A stretch of DNA of 51,906 bases from JACNIV01 sp965370415 (GTDB lineage: Bacteria > Cloacimonadota > Cloacimonadia > Cloacimonadales > TCS61). Position numbers and translations under genes: made by a program. Of this stretch, positions 26,764 through 36,044 are shown piece by piece. Below the pieces are notes generated by a model. It had not been told where the DNA came from. It worked only from the letters and a program-made list of their open reading frames with translations, and ran no database searches. The stretch covers positions 1 through 51,906 of the forward strand of contig CBDUTJ010000019.1 of NCBI GenBank assembly GCA_965370415.1, in the 5' to 3' direction. Within the stretch, counting starts at the first letter, position 1. Each line of letters starts with the position of its first letter.

Positions 26764-29700
26764 CTATTTTATTAGAAGCATTCTTTTCATTGAAGTAAAC
26801 TTGTCTGTGCTTATTTTATAGAAATAAATTCCGCTGGAAACGATTTTACCATTTTCATCTTTTCCAAACCAGGTTACTTCATGATAACCTGCTGGTTGAT
26901 TACTTTTTTCAAGAGTTTTAACCAACTGACCTTTTATATTATAAACCTGCAGATCTACATAGCTTTGCTCTGGTAAACCGTAGCGGATTGTAGTAGAAGG
27001 ATTAAACGGATTGGGTGAATTACTTAGAAGAAATTCAGTTGAAATTATTTCATTATCGTCGATTCCGTCTCTTGTTCCACCACCGGTTTCATAAATACTG
27101 ATATCATCAAAAGCAAAACCGTCGTTATCTATAAAGCCGGAGATTGGATTATTATCATATTGCTGAAACTTGATCACGAAATGCGATGATAACTCTAAAT
27201 TATTTGCAGAAGCAAGCTGATCGATATCCAGGATAATTTCTTCCCAACTGTTATATGCTATGCTGCTAAGAGGATACACGTTACAAAATGAAACCCCACC
27301 ATCATCAGAAAAATAAACTCCATCTTCGTTGTGTGTTTCATCGTAGAATTCTTTCCACCAGAATGTTAACTCTGCCTGATTAATATATGCAAAATTAAGA
27401 TACAGTTTTGCTTCATTAGTAGAGTAATGATTAATTGTGTTTACATCCATAGTCAAATGTCTCCTTCCGGTATGAGGAGAATTTGCGCCTGTGATAAGCA
27501 TCCTGCCGTATTCGTTACTTGATCCTGTTTCCCAATATTCATCGAGACCCGATTCAAATCCGGTTGAATATGGAATATATGAATAATTCGAATAAACAGA
27601 TATATCATCAAAAGCAAATCCATCAACAGAAATGGGATTATCATCATATTGCTGGAATTTAATAACAAAATCTGAAGTATATTCAAGTTCATAAGTTACA
27701 ATTAGTTCATCCATATCCAGTTCAATTTTTTGCCAAGTGTTATCAGTTGTATTATCTCCATCAAAAGAGTAAACCTTTGTAAAAGAATCACCACCACCAT
27801 CTGAAAAGTAAACACCATCATCAGTATGTGTTTCATCATTGAATTCTTTCCACCAGAAATCCAACACTACTCGGTTTTCACCACTAAGGTCCAGGTGAAG
27901 CCAGGCTTCGTTTTGTGCAAAACCAGATTCATCGCTATCCATAGTAAGATGCTTTTCCCCGGAATGCGGAGAAAAGTTTTCTGTAACCCGTATTCTACCA
28001 TTACTTGTAGAATGCATCTCCCAATTATAGTCGATACCATCCTCAAAAGACATTGTGTAGGGTAGTTTGGAATAGTTGTTGATTTCATCAAAGGTGTTTC
28101 TTGCTTGGATATAATTTGCTTTGTTGGATGTTATTATCCAATCGTCCTGTATCCTGCCTTCATAGGTATATGGAGACGTTCCTCTACCAACCAATTCGTT
28201 ACTACCATTTATAACACAAATTACAGCATCAACCGGCTGACCTGATGAATTCACAGACTTGAATGTTTGTCCTGGGGATTCTATGTATGTTACCAATTTT
28301 TCACTTTCTTGTGACCATACATCCATACTGGGATCACCGAGAAGCATATGGTTTGTAACAATCTTTTTTATACACGTATATATCATACTTTGGGAAAAAT
28401 AATCCCAAGAATGACGTGTAATATATCCAAGTTTATGCTCATCTTCTAAGAATTGAAGATCCATGAAATAGCCAACAGCATGATATGTAACAAACGGATA
28501 TTCCGAATAGATTGGAGAGTACATAGAAACCGGACCATAAAGACTAGAAAACATTTGCTGAGAAATGCATTCATAAGGACCTGTTGTTACAGGTGATAGA
28601 TTAGGATCTGGTTGATAAAGGTATATTCTTGAAGGAGAACAGGATGATAACCAAAACACATAAGGATTATTATATGTTTTGATTTCATAGGGTAAATAAC
28701 AATTCTCATAATGAGCTAAATATTCATCATGATCATTTTTAAAAAACATACTATTGCCATCGTGTACGTATCTTTCTGCATCTATATTATATGTGCAGAC
28801 AGTATGTAAATTACCATGGGTAGCAGTAAATATGAAATTATAAGAACCTTCATCAAGTAAATCTCCGACAAATTGTCCAACCCCTAAAGGTCTATCATAT
28901 TCATCAATTCCTGCAAGTAATGAATCAGGAATCGGATCAGGTAGTGGCTCTTCCGGCCAATCGTAGCCTAGATTTTCATGCCAGAGATTTAGAATATCTT
29001 CCTCATAAGTAACATCTACACTAATACATTCTTCAATATGCTCTAATATAGCATTTATCAAATAATTTCCAGTTGTATTATCTGGAAGGCGTTGTATGTT
29101 ATTAGCTAATAAATGCCAGGTTTTAGAAAATGAGGGTGAGATATTTTGACGATATTTGCTATACTTATAGATATACTGAATTACATCAATTATTTCATTA
29201 GCAGGAATTCTGCCGACATAAAGATCAGGTTCAAAATCTTCAGGGTCCATCAAACTGAGATCATCATTCCATGCAGATAGAACATTACTATAATAAAGAT
29301 CAGTTGGAAAATATCCTTGTTCACCATTATAATCTAAATCAATATATTTTCCAGTAGGAATTATTGATGCATCTCCTCCCAAAAGTAAATATTTAAGAGA
29401 GGGATTATTTTGTTTTTGGCTGGCTAACCACGAACGGATTGCAGAAGCTGTAGAACCAATTGTTGCAGTTGAAACAACATATGTTTTAATTCCTTCTTCA
29501 TTTTTTGTCTTAGCGAAATTCTCAAAATAACTTAAGAAACTATTATTAGTTACAATTACCATATCATAACTGATAGTCCTATCATCTTTCGGAGAAGGTA
29601 GTGGAATTTTCTTTGCTTTTTCAATAACCCTTGGTTTATTTATATCATTAAGAAATTTTTCTGCAACTTTCTCATCTTCAAAAAGTTTGAAAATCTCTTC

Positions 29701-29793
29701 TCTTTCAGCTTGTTTAAAGTCATTTAATGAGCTAAAAATTGAACTCGACAAAAAAAGGAATGCTATAATTAAGAATAAATTCTTTCTTTTCAT
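26764..29793 (-). CDS. Gingipain-like C25 cysteine protease with two MAM/lectin-like repeats and a sorting domain
   Basis: 1009 residues. Signal peptide (1-21), then the C25 fold: YDMVIVTNNSFLSYF, KYLLLGGDASIIPT, DLYVGRIPAN. Catalytic His326 is in FTATHGN and Cys385 in WLSSCSPSR, the expected gingipain order. Two homologous ~150-residue modules follow, each starting YSxxPY(S/T)xxFExGxD and containing LDFWWKEFNDETH- or LTFWWKEFYDETH-type segments and DGFAFDDIS; they resemble MAM/jelly-roll adhesion domains. It ends with the sorting module (SNSPNPFNPSTTI … KRMLLIK). Probably displayed or secreted; degrades proteins for amino-acid fermentation. Confidence 0.88.
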   Translation of the reverse strand: MKRKNLFLIIAFLFLSSSIFSSLNDFKQAEREEIFKLFEDEKVAEKFLNDINKPRVIEKAKKIPLPSPKDDRTISYDMVIVTNNSFLSYFENFAKTKNEEGIKTYVVSTATIGSTASAIRSWLASQKQNNPSLKYLLLGGDASIIPTGKYIDLDYNGEQGYFPTDLYYSNVLSAWNDDLSLMDPEDFEPDLYVGRIPANEIIDVIQYIYKYSKYRQNISPSFSKTWHLLANNIQRLPDNTTGNYLINAILEHIEECISVDVTYEEDILNLWHENLGYDWPEEPLPDPIPDSLLAGIDEYDRPLGVGQFVGDLLDEGSYNFIFTATHGNLHTVCTYNIDAERYVHDGNSMFFKNDHDEYLAHYENCYLPYEIKTYNNPYVFWLSSCSPSRIYLYQPDPNLSPVTTGPYECISQQMFSSLYGPVSMYSPIYSEYPFVTYHAVGYFMDLQFLEDEHKLGYITRHSWDYFSQSMIYTCIKKIVTNHMLLGDPSMDVWSQESEKLVTYIESPGQTFKSVNSSGQPVDAVICVINGSNELVGRGTSPYTYEGRIQDDWIITSNKANYIQARNTFDEINNYSKLPYTMSFEDGIDYNWEMHSTSNGRIRVTENFSPHSGEKHLTMDSDESGFAQNEAWLHLDLSGENRVVLDFWWKEFNDETHTDDGVYFSDGGGDSFTKVYSFDGDNTTDNTWQKIELDMDELIVTYELEYTSDFVIKFQQYDDNPISVDGFAFDDISVYSNYSYIPYSTGFESGLDEYWETGSSNEYGRMLITGANSPHTGRRHLTMDVNTINHYSTNEAKLYLNFAYINQAELTFWWKEFYDETHNEDGVYFSDDGGVSFCNVYPLSSIAYNSWEEIILDIDQLASANNLELSSHFVIKFQQYDNNPISGFIDNDGFAFDDISIYETGGGTRDGIDDNEIISTEFLLSNSPNPFNPSTTIRYGLPEQSYVDLQVYNIKGQLVKTLEKSNQPAGYHEVTWFGKDENGKIVSSGIYFYKISTDKFTSMKRMLLIK

Positions 29794-29803
29794 TTTTCCC
29801 TCC

Positions 29804-32122
29804 CTATTTTATCATCAACATTTTGCGGGTATGCACGGTTTTGCCTGCATTACTCAACCTATAGAAATACACACCGGAACTAACTGATCTATCATTTTTA
29901 TCTTTCCCATTCCAAATAATATCATTTTCACCAACTTTTTCTTCCAGCTCATAACTTCTCACTTTCTGTCCTTTCACATTATAGATTTCTATTTTGGTAT
30001 TTTGGATATTTTCTGGCAGATTGTATGAAATGGTTGTGTTTGGATTGAATGGGTTGGGGTGATTGGGAGAAAGTGAAAAATTTTGCGTCATAAGGTTGTC
30101 TATAACATATGAAGGTCCGTAAGATATACCATGTGAATCAAATATATTTTGTAAATCAGAAACAATAGATCCATATTGAATTACCCAAACTGTAATAAAA
30201 TCTGAAATTATAAAAACTTCATAAGGACATTCAATTGATCCCCAAATATCAGAAATCGAGAAAGAAATGTCATCATTATTCCAGCTTGGATTTCCATATT
30301 CATAATTATCATACATATCCCATAAAGTTGCGCACACAGCACCTTCGCAATCATTGTTCAGAGGATTATCGGTAGGTTCTTCTGCATCTGCTACAAGATA
30401 CCCATTTTTCATCATTTCATAACACTCTCCATCATCATAATAATATGATGTATTATCTCTAACGATACAAGAAAAGAAACATGCAAACCCTTCTATCCAT
30501 GCAAGGTAATCATTAGTGTGTTGATTCCAAGAGTGAGGTTGTCCATAACCTTGAGCAAATCCTGCATGATACCAATGGTGTGCATGACCCAACTCATGTA
30601 ATATTACATTATTGTCATCCTGGCAATAATCATATTCATCATTTCCAAAAATGTGTATTAGATCATATAAACTTCCACCAATCTCGATAATTCCAATTGC
30701 AAACCATGAAATATCATTTGGTTCAATTGGTATTGCTACCATATAATGCGAGAATATAATTATCAATTCCCGTTCAGGATTATTTAATATATTCTGTGAA
30801 TAATTCTCAGCTCTTTTCTGTTGATTAAAAACATTGTATGCTAGCGGAACATCAGCATCATCATAAAAAAAGTTAAAACCATTATTTGCGTGATAATAGA
30901 AAGAATAAGTTACGTTTATATCCTCGTTATCCGCATTCCAAAATTCCAAATGTGTAAAGGCCGATCCTCGTCGTTTATAAATTAGATTATCTTCACTACC
31001 TCTTTCAATTATAATGCATTCATCATCTTCCATAGACAAAACAATGGCTAATTTATAAGTTTGAATTCCCGAAAATGAGTAGTATCCGTTGCTATCTAAT
31101 ACATCCTGACCTAAATAAATAGGAGAAGATGAATTTTCATAATTATAAAATAACACTTTGCCATATGCATTATGGGTTCCATCTGCATCTTCATAGTAGA
31201 AATGTCCCTCAACATCATAACTGCTTACAAGTTGAATCTCAATATAATAATCTGTTCCGTTCTCAGTGAAATAAATATTACCCGTTGTTCCTGTATTTCC
31301 GGAAGAATTAAATACGATAATATTTCCATTTCCGTATGCATTACCTATAATTGCATCACATGATACATTACTCACAGCATTATTTCTTGGTATTTCTAAA
31401 GTTGTGTTGATCAAGACATCATAGACTGTTCTAAAATTAGTACCTAGATCCTTCTCTTTTAACGGTTCGAATTCAATAGTTTTAATGTTCTCTGGTGGTT
31501 CATCTTTAACCTCAACAGGTTGCAAATTAAAGTTATAGTCTGGTTCTTTCAGGGAAGGATCATCATATTCTAATTTAAGATAATATGTATTACGTTCATG
31601 TTTATATCTGTTAGTACTTTTATTGCAAATATAATTTACATAACCACCATAATCTTCGATTGCATCAAATTTAACAAAGTAAATTGGAATTTTAATGAAC
31701 TTAGATTGTAGTTTCTTGTCTATCTTTATGGAAAAAGAATAGTTAACAATTTCATCTTGTATATCAATTATTACATCATTATCTGAATTAATTATTTCCC
31801 ATTCTTTATTTTTTCCATATTTTTCATTATGCCATTTTATTTTACGTTCGAGATTCTCTGGAGGTATCTTCATTTCGTTTAATGCATAAACAAGTACATT
31901 TTCATGATTCAATATGACATATTTGTAATTTGGGTCATAATTGTAATGATTATTATCAAGTTTTGCAGAAACAATGACTTCAACAATATCTCCTACTACT
32001 ACTTTCTGCTGTGACGTTTCTACAGTAATTTCAATTGGGTATCTGAATTCTTCCTCTGGTTGGCTAGCGAAGATTTTTGGAATTATCATTGTTATCAGTA
32101 TTGCAATAAATAATTTCTTCAT
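29804..32122 (-). CDS. Exported zinc metalloprotease (HELGH) with sorting domain
   Basis: 772 residues with signal peptide (MKKLFIAILITMIIPKIFA). The first ~240 residues are beta-rich (Ig-like); a carboxypeptidase-regulatory-like beta segment (GHFYYEDADGTHNAYGKVLF) lies around 305-370. The catalytic motif HELGH is at 509-513, with Glu544 (LAWIEGFA) 31 residues after His513, a gluzincin-like arrangement. Ends with the sorting module (SPNHPNPFNPNTTI … RKMLMIK). It starts 10 bases upstream of the position where the C25 gene begins and is likely co-transcribed with it. Not assigned to a named peptidase family. Confidence 0.75.
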   Translation of the reverse strand: MKKLFIAILITMIIPKIFASQPEEEFRYPIEITVETSQQKVVVGDIVEVIVSAKLDNNHYNYDPNYKYVILNHENVLVYALNEMKIPPENLERKIKWHNEKYGKNKEWEIINSDNDVIIDIQDEIVNYSFSIKIDKKLQSKFIKIPIYFVKFDAIEDYGGYVNYICNKSTNRYKHERNTYYLKLEYDDPSLKEPDYNFNLQPVEVKDEPPENIKTIEFEPLKEKDLGTNFRTVYDVLINTTLEIPRNNAVSNVSCDAIIGNAYGNGNIIVFNSSGNTGTTGNIYFTENGTDYYIEIQLVSSYDVEGHFYYEDADGTHNAYGKVLFYNYENSSSPIYLGQDVLDSNGYYSFSGIQTYKLAIVLSMEDDECIIIERGSEDNLIYKRRGSAFTHLEFWNADNEDINVTYSFYYHANNGFNFFYDDADVPLAYNVFNQQKRAENYSQNILNNPERELIIIFSHYMVAIPIEPNDISWFAIGIIEIGGSLYDLIHIFGNDEYDYCQDDNNVILHELGHAHHWYHAGFAQGYGQPHSWNQHTNDYLAWIEGFACFFSCIVRDNTSYYYDDGECYEMMKNGYLVADAEEPTDNPLNNDCEGAVCATLWDMYDNYEYGNPSWNNDDISFSISDIWGSIECPYEVFIISDFITVWVIQYGSIVSDLQNIFDSHGISYGPSYVIDNLMTQNFSLSPNHPNPFNPNTTISYNLPENIQNTKIEIYNVKGQKVRSYELEEKVGENDIIWNGKDKNDRSVSSGVYFYRLSNAGKTVHTRKMLMIK

Positions 32123-32365
32123 TTTTTTCTCCTTCTTGTCACGCCTTATCTGACCACTTAGGAGTGGTTCAGAGTTGACGGATATTTTTTTTAGTTAACG
32201 GTTTTCAGCCTACATATAAATCCGACTGTGTTTGATTATCGAAATTAGATACTTCTCACTTTTCATCTTTATACTTTACCCTTTTTCCTTGATTATGGTT
32301 CGTGCATGTTTACCTCCTTTTTAATTATCAACTGTCAATTTATAATTTTCAATATTTTTCTCCCT

Positions 32366-32620
32366 CTCTATAAACATATCCCCAAAATCATCAAAGTGTG
32401 ACTTCGCCACTCAATATTTTTTTATTTTTTTCATTTTAACAATCTCTATATACATATCCAAGAAAATGTCAAAGTGTGACGCCACCACTCGATATTTTTA
32501 TTTCTTTTTCTCATTAAAGCGATTAAAACCGGATAATATCTTCAATTTTTTTCCCCTCTATATACATATCCCTAAAAGTGCCAAAGTGTGACTTCACCAC
32601 TCGATATTTTTTATTTATTT
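32366..32620. repeat. Three direct repeats CTCTATAxACATATCC…AAAGTGTGAC…CCACTCGATATTTTT
   Basis: Copies start near 32366, 32444 and 32556. Each has CTCTATA(T/A)ACATATCC, a short variable piece, CAAAGTGTGACxxCxCCACTC and (A/G)ATATTTTT followed by T/A-rich DNA. The central part AGTGTGA-CT-TCACCACT is itself an imperfect dyad, as expected for a protein-binding site. Spacing (78 and 112 bp) and copy number rule out a CRISPR array. Upstream of the 29804-32122 protease gene. Confidence 0.75.
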
Positions 32621-32815
32621 TTCATTTTTAATTCATTTAGTTTTTTGAGGAAGATCAAATATTTATTCACTGCCATTCTACATCCTGATAATAATTTTCT
32701 AAAATTAATTTCACTAAATTATGATGATCTATTTATCGAATATCAAAAATTTGTTATTTAATTAAGTTTGTCAAATTAAATTTATGTTATTTGTTATTTA
32801 GAACGTTTATTTAAT

Positions 32816-32852
32816 AACAACAAAGCCCCGGAAAATCCGGGGCTTTATTGTT
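32816..32852. terminator. Long terminator-like hairpin
   Basis: AACAACAAAGCCCCGGA (32816-32832) pairs with TCCGGGGCTTTATTGTT (32836-32852), 17 bp with one G-T wobble and a 3-nt loop. It lies 77 bp downstream of the M6-protease stop on the minus strand. Confidence 0.85.
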
Positions 32853-32929
32853 CTTAGAGAGGACAGATAAATGATCTATCCCTACGTTATTTTAATAAGA
32901 TTTATTCGCCATGGTACAAAAGTCCGTCC

Positions 32930-35900
32930 TTATTTCAGGAGGAGCATCTTCTTAGCAGTAATATCGGATAACGTTTTCATCTTAACAAAATAGAGTCCGC
33001 TGGAAACCTTCTTACCCGAGTTATTTGTGCCTTCCCAGATATAATTGGAAGAATGTGATATCTCATTTTGAAGCAAGGTTCTCACCAATTGTCCCCGCAT
33101 ATTGTATATCTGCAAAGTGACAGGTTTATCTGCATCAGAGCTTTTCAGGGAAAGAGAAATATTGGTTTCCGGATTAAATGGGTTGGGATATACGCTGATG
33201 GAGTTCTTAGTAATGATATTAACTACATTATTCTCTGCATCTGTGGGAGTCATACCATTGGGTCCGCCATAAGCTCCCATATCGTTCCGAGAACCATCGG
33301 GGTCGTTATATGAGGGATCAGGGTTTCCTGCATCGATACAGGGTGAGGCATTCTGCAGCCACCAGGAAGCAATAAGTCCGTTATAACCGGTTCCATTTCC
33401 TATGGAAGGATTCACAAACAGAGGATCGGCATCGATATTACCGGTTCCTGTATAACCACCGGAAATACAGGAATAAGTTGCATCGATACTACCACCGATA
33501 TTATTGAATACAGTTGCATCTGTTATCAGGATGTCGTTCATTACTGTAATATCGGAGTTAAAAATAAATATTTCACTAATGGCTGAACTATTATTACCGA
33601 TCGTATTATTTATCAGGTTCACATCGGAATCCATCTGGAAAACCAGAGAACCATAATTACCGGTATTGTTGACGATTATATTGTTCCTGATCTGAAGAGA
33701 TGAGGCTACACAGCGAATACCACCAGTGTTGGTCGAACTCTGGTTATTGGCAATAATGTTATTTTCAATAATTACATCATCGGATGATTGCACATCGATT
33801 GCTGCTCCTTTGGCAGTACTGGAATTGGTATAAAACACACAATTACTTATTTCCAAATTCGAATAATTTTCTATTCCAACAGCCGTTTCAGTGGCATTAC
33901 TGAATTTGCAGTTGATAAGTTTGTTATCTTCCTGGGTATTTGAAAATTTCATACCTTTCCAATCGGTTGCAGAGTTAAATAGAATGGTTGCAGAACCGCT
34001 GGCATCGGCTTGTAACATACCATTAACGGAAAACAGTGAATTATTTTCTATAAATATTTCTACTCCTGGAAGAATGAACAATTCATCATCTTCGGAAACC
34101 TGAACATCATCCACAATTGTGTAAGGCTCAAATTCTTCCGTCCAGATACCGGAAAGGTTACCCGAAATGGAAGATGCATCGGTAACAGTGATGAAATCTT
34201 CTACAGTTGTTTCCACTGTTTCATAGCCGTCTGTTATCTGCAAGGTTACATCATAAGTTCCTATTTCATTATAATAATGAAATGGATTTTCATCATAATT
34301 ATCATAAACTCCGTCACCGTCAAAATCCCAGGCATAACCAATAATACCACTCGGTGGATATGATGTATTGTAGAACTGCACACCCAGATTGCTCGGTCCA
34401 ATTTGTACATTACTTTCGAACATGGCAATGAGTCCGGTTTCCAGTGTGAATTCAATCGTATCGCCTGCATATCCGATATCGTGAATGAATAATCCACCTG
34501 GACCTCCATTCTGCAGGAAACAGGAAGGATTTGTATTGTCATTTATCTCGGTTCTTCCCACATCGGCACTGAAATGAGCCTGGTTAATGTTGCCATTCAC
34601 CGTGAGGGTTCCATTTGGACGGTACACATATAATTCATCGGGAGGTCCACTGGCGTTGCCATTCTGAGTAGGGTCGATGCGGTAAACTATCAATCCTGTA
34701 CCAGGAACACTTGGCTCAAATATTCCTTCCTCTTTGCGATATTCTACCATAAAGAATTCGGTAGCAGAATTTGGGGAAGGAATTTTATAACAACTGTATG
34801 GAGAATTAGCAAGTGGATCGAGAGTATATGTTCCAGAAGCAGAAATTTCCGGAAGCTCATCGAACCACATACCATATTTATATTTCATATATGCTGTCAT
34901 ATGTTCTGGAGGATTGGGGCAGGCACACATCAAGTCCCAGGAACCAGCCGGGTCGATTCCATTGGAAGTATAATGATAAAGATCGGGGGCGCCGAGCGAA
35001 TGGAACATTTCATGACATAAAACACCCACTCCACTACTTTGCAGGCTGTTGGAAAGTTGAAAATTATATGCCCACACTTGAACCCCGTTAATATAGACAT
35101 TATAAGAATACAATACCCACATATGCGGCCACAGAAGATCAGCCCAACCTGCAGCAGCACCCTTGATAATGAAACAGACATTATCAACAAATCCGTCATC
35201 ATCATTATCGATATCCAAGGTAGGAGGTACTTGCGGAGCGATGTAATTTATAGCATTCATAAGAAGAGTGTGCTCTCTCTGTGTACGCTGTGTGTTATTT
35301 TGATAACCAATGGGGTTTGTAACAGGATCGTAAACCAGATAATAATCTCTGGGATGGGAATCCTGATAGGAAACGATCACATTTCCATTCGGTTCCGGGT
35401 AGGAATGGGAGAATATTTCAAGCTGTTCATCGGAAACTTCCCAATAATATTCATACATAGAATTTGAGTCTTGCAGATTAAACATATTGTCATAAAGAGA
35501 AAAGGATTCTTCGAACTCAGTTTGGTCGCTGAAACGGATAAAAACAACAAGATTGTTTATTATACCTATCGTGGAGACCCTGTTGTGTAACTGATCCAGG
35601 ATAGCATTGAATTCATCTCTTCGTTCCCAAAGATCATCGGGAAGAACATTTACACCGGGTTCAAGATCGTAATCTGCCGGGTTGTGAATACCGGGAATAT
35701 AATTGGAGGGTACTAAAGCATTCCCTACCAATTTTGCATACACATAAAATCCAGTATGTGTATCTCTGATAATTGTGTAGTTGTTTTCATCGTGCAGCCA
35801 GTTAAAGAATTCATCTCCCGATGCGAAACATTTTAATACAGTTCCATCCGGTTGGATCAATTCCTGTTCGATATTAGTAAGATATGCTGCAAAAATGGAA

Positions 35901-35941
35901 GTAGTTATTAAAAATAGTCCGATCAATATCTTGATTTTCAT
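32930..35941 (-). CDS. M6-family metalloprotease with PKD, beta-helix and sorting domain
   Basis: 1003 residues with signal peptide (MKIKILIGLFLITTSIFA). The M6 (immune-inhibitor-A-like) catalytic domain has LCHEMFHSLGAPDLYH, with zinc ligands His310 and His314, Glu311 and metzincin-type Gly317/Asp320. Then a PKD domain (PPSGIIGYAWDFDGDGVYDN … YDVTLQITDG), a right-handed beta-helix rich in N-N-x-I-x-x-N repeats (about 640-880), and the sorting module (ISVYPNPFNPETNISL … AKKMLLLK). Its last ~470 residues are paralogous to those of 36045-37997, which carries a different N-terminal head. Confidence 0.88.
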   Translation of the reverse strand: MKIKILIGLFLITTSIFAAYLTNIEQELIQPDGTVLKCFASGDEFFNWLHDENNYTIIRDTHTGFYVYAKLVGNALVPSNYIPGIHNPADYDLEPGVNVLPDDLWERRDEFNAILDQLHNRVSTIGIINNLVVFIRFSDQTEFEESFSLYDNMFNLQDSNSMYEYYWEVSDEQLEIFSHSYPEPNGNVIVSYQDSHPRDYYLVYDPVTNPIGYQNNTQRTQREHTLLMNAINYIAPQVPPTLDIDNDDDGFVDNVCFIIKGAAAGWADLLWPHMWVLYSYNVYINGVQVWAYNFQLSNSLQSSGVGVLCHEMFHSLGAPDLYHYTSNGIDPAGSWDLMCACPNPPEHMTAYMKYKYGMWFDELPEISASGTYTLDPLANSPYSCYKIPSPNSATEFFMVEYRKEEGIFEPSVPGTGLIVYRIDPTQNGNASGPPDELYVYRPNGTLTVNGNINQAHFSADVGRTEINDNTNPSCFLQNGGPGGLFIHDIGYAGDTIEFTLETGLIAMFESNVQIGPSNLGVQFYNTSYPPSGIIGYAWDFDGDGVYDNYDENPFHYYNEIGTYDVTLQITDGYETVETTVEDFITVTDASSISGNLSGIWTEEFEPYTIVDDVQVSEDDELFILPGVEIFIENNSLFSVNGMLQADASGSATILFNSATDWKGMKFSNTQEDNKLINCKFSNATETAVGIENYSNLEISNCVFYTNSSTAKGAAIDVQSSDDVIIENNIIANNQSSTNTGGIRCVASSLQIRNNIIVNNTGNYGSLVFQMDSDVNLINNTIGNNSSAISEIFIFNSDITVMNDILITDATVFNNIGGSIDATYSCISGGYTGTGNIDADPLFVNPSIGNGTGYNGLIASWWLQNASPCIDAGNPDPSYNDPDGSRNDMGAYGGPNGMTPTDAENNVVNIITKNSISVYPNPFNPETNISLSLKSSDADKPVTLQIYNMRGQLVRTLLQNEISHSSNYIWEGTNNSGKKVSSGLYFVKMKTLSDITAKKMLLLK

Positions 35942-35998
35942 TTTATTCTCCTAATAAATTTATTTGGAATAAACGCATAACTCATTCCAAGTTAAATA

Positions 35999-36026
35999 AA
36001 AAAACGCCCCCGAAGGAGCGTTTTTT
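35999..36026. terminator. Bidirectional terminator
   Basis: AAAAAACGC (35999-36007) and GCGTTTTTT (36018-36026), with the CC/GG pairs of CCCCGAAGGA inside, form a stem with T runs on both strands. It ends the gene at 36045 (minus strand). Confidence 0.88.
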
Positions 36027-36044
36027 AATGATAAATTCAATACT

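Larger units (their letters stand above)
32123..32929. other. 0.8-kb intergenic region with direct repeats and hairpins
   Basis: No coding frame is convincing on either strand. It contains a small hairpin (CCACT-TAGG-AGTGG near 32155), three copies of a ~55-bp direct repeat (32366-32620, listed separately) and the terminator at 32816-32852. The rest is very AT-rich (many T runs). As upstream DNA of the metalloprotease gene it may hold its promoter, which I cannot place. Confidence 0.6.

Noticed and set aside
32366..32620. CRISPR array
   Set aside because: Only three imperfect copies with unequal spacing, conserved 'spacers' and no cas genes nearby.
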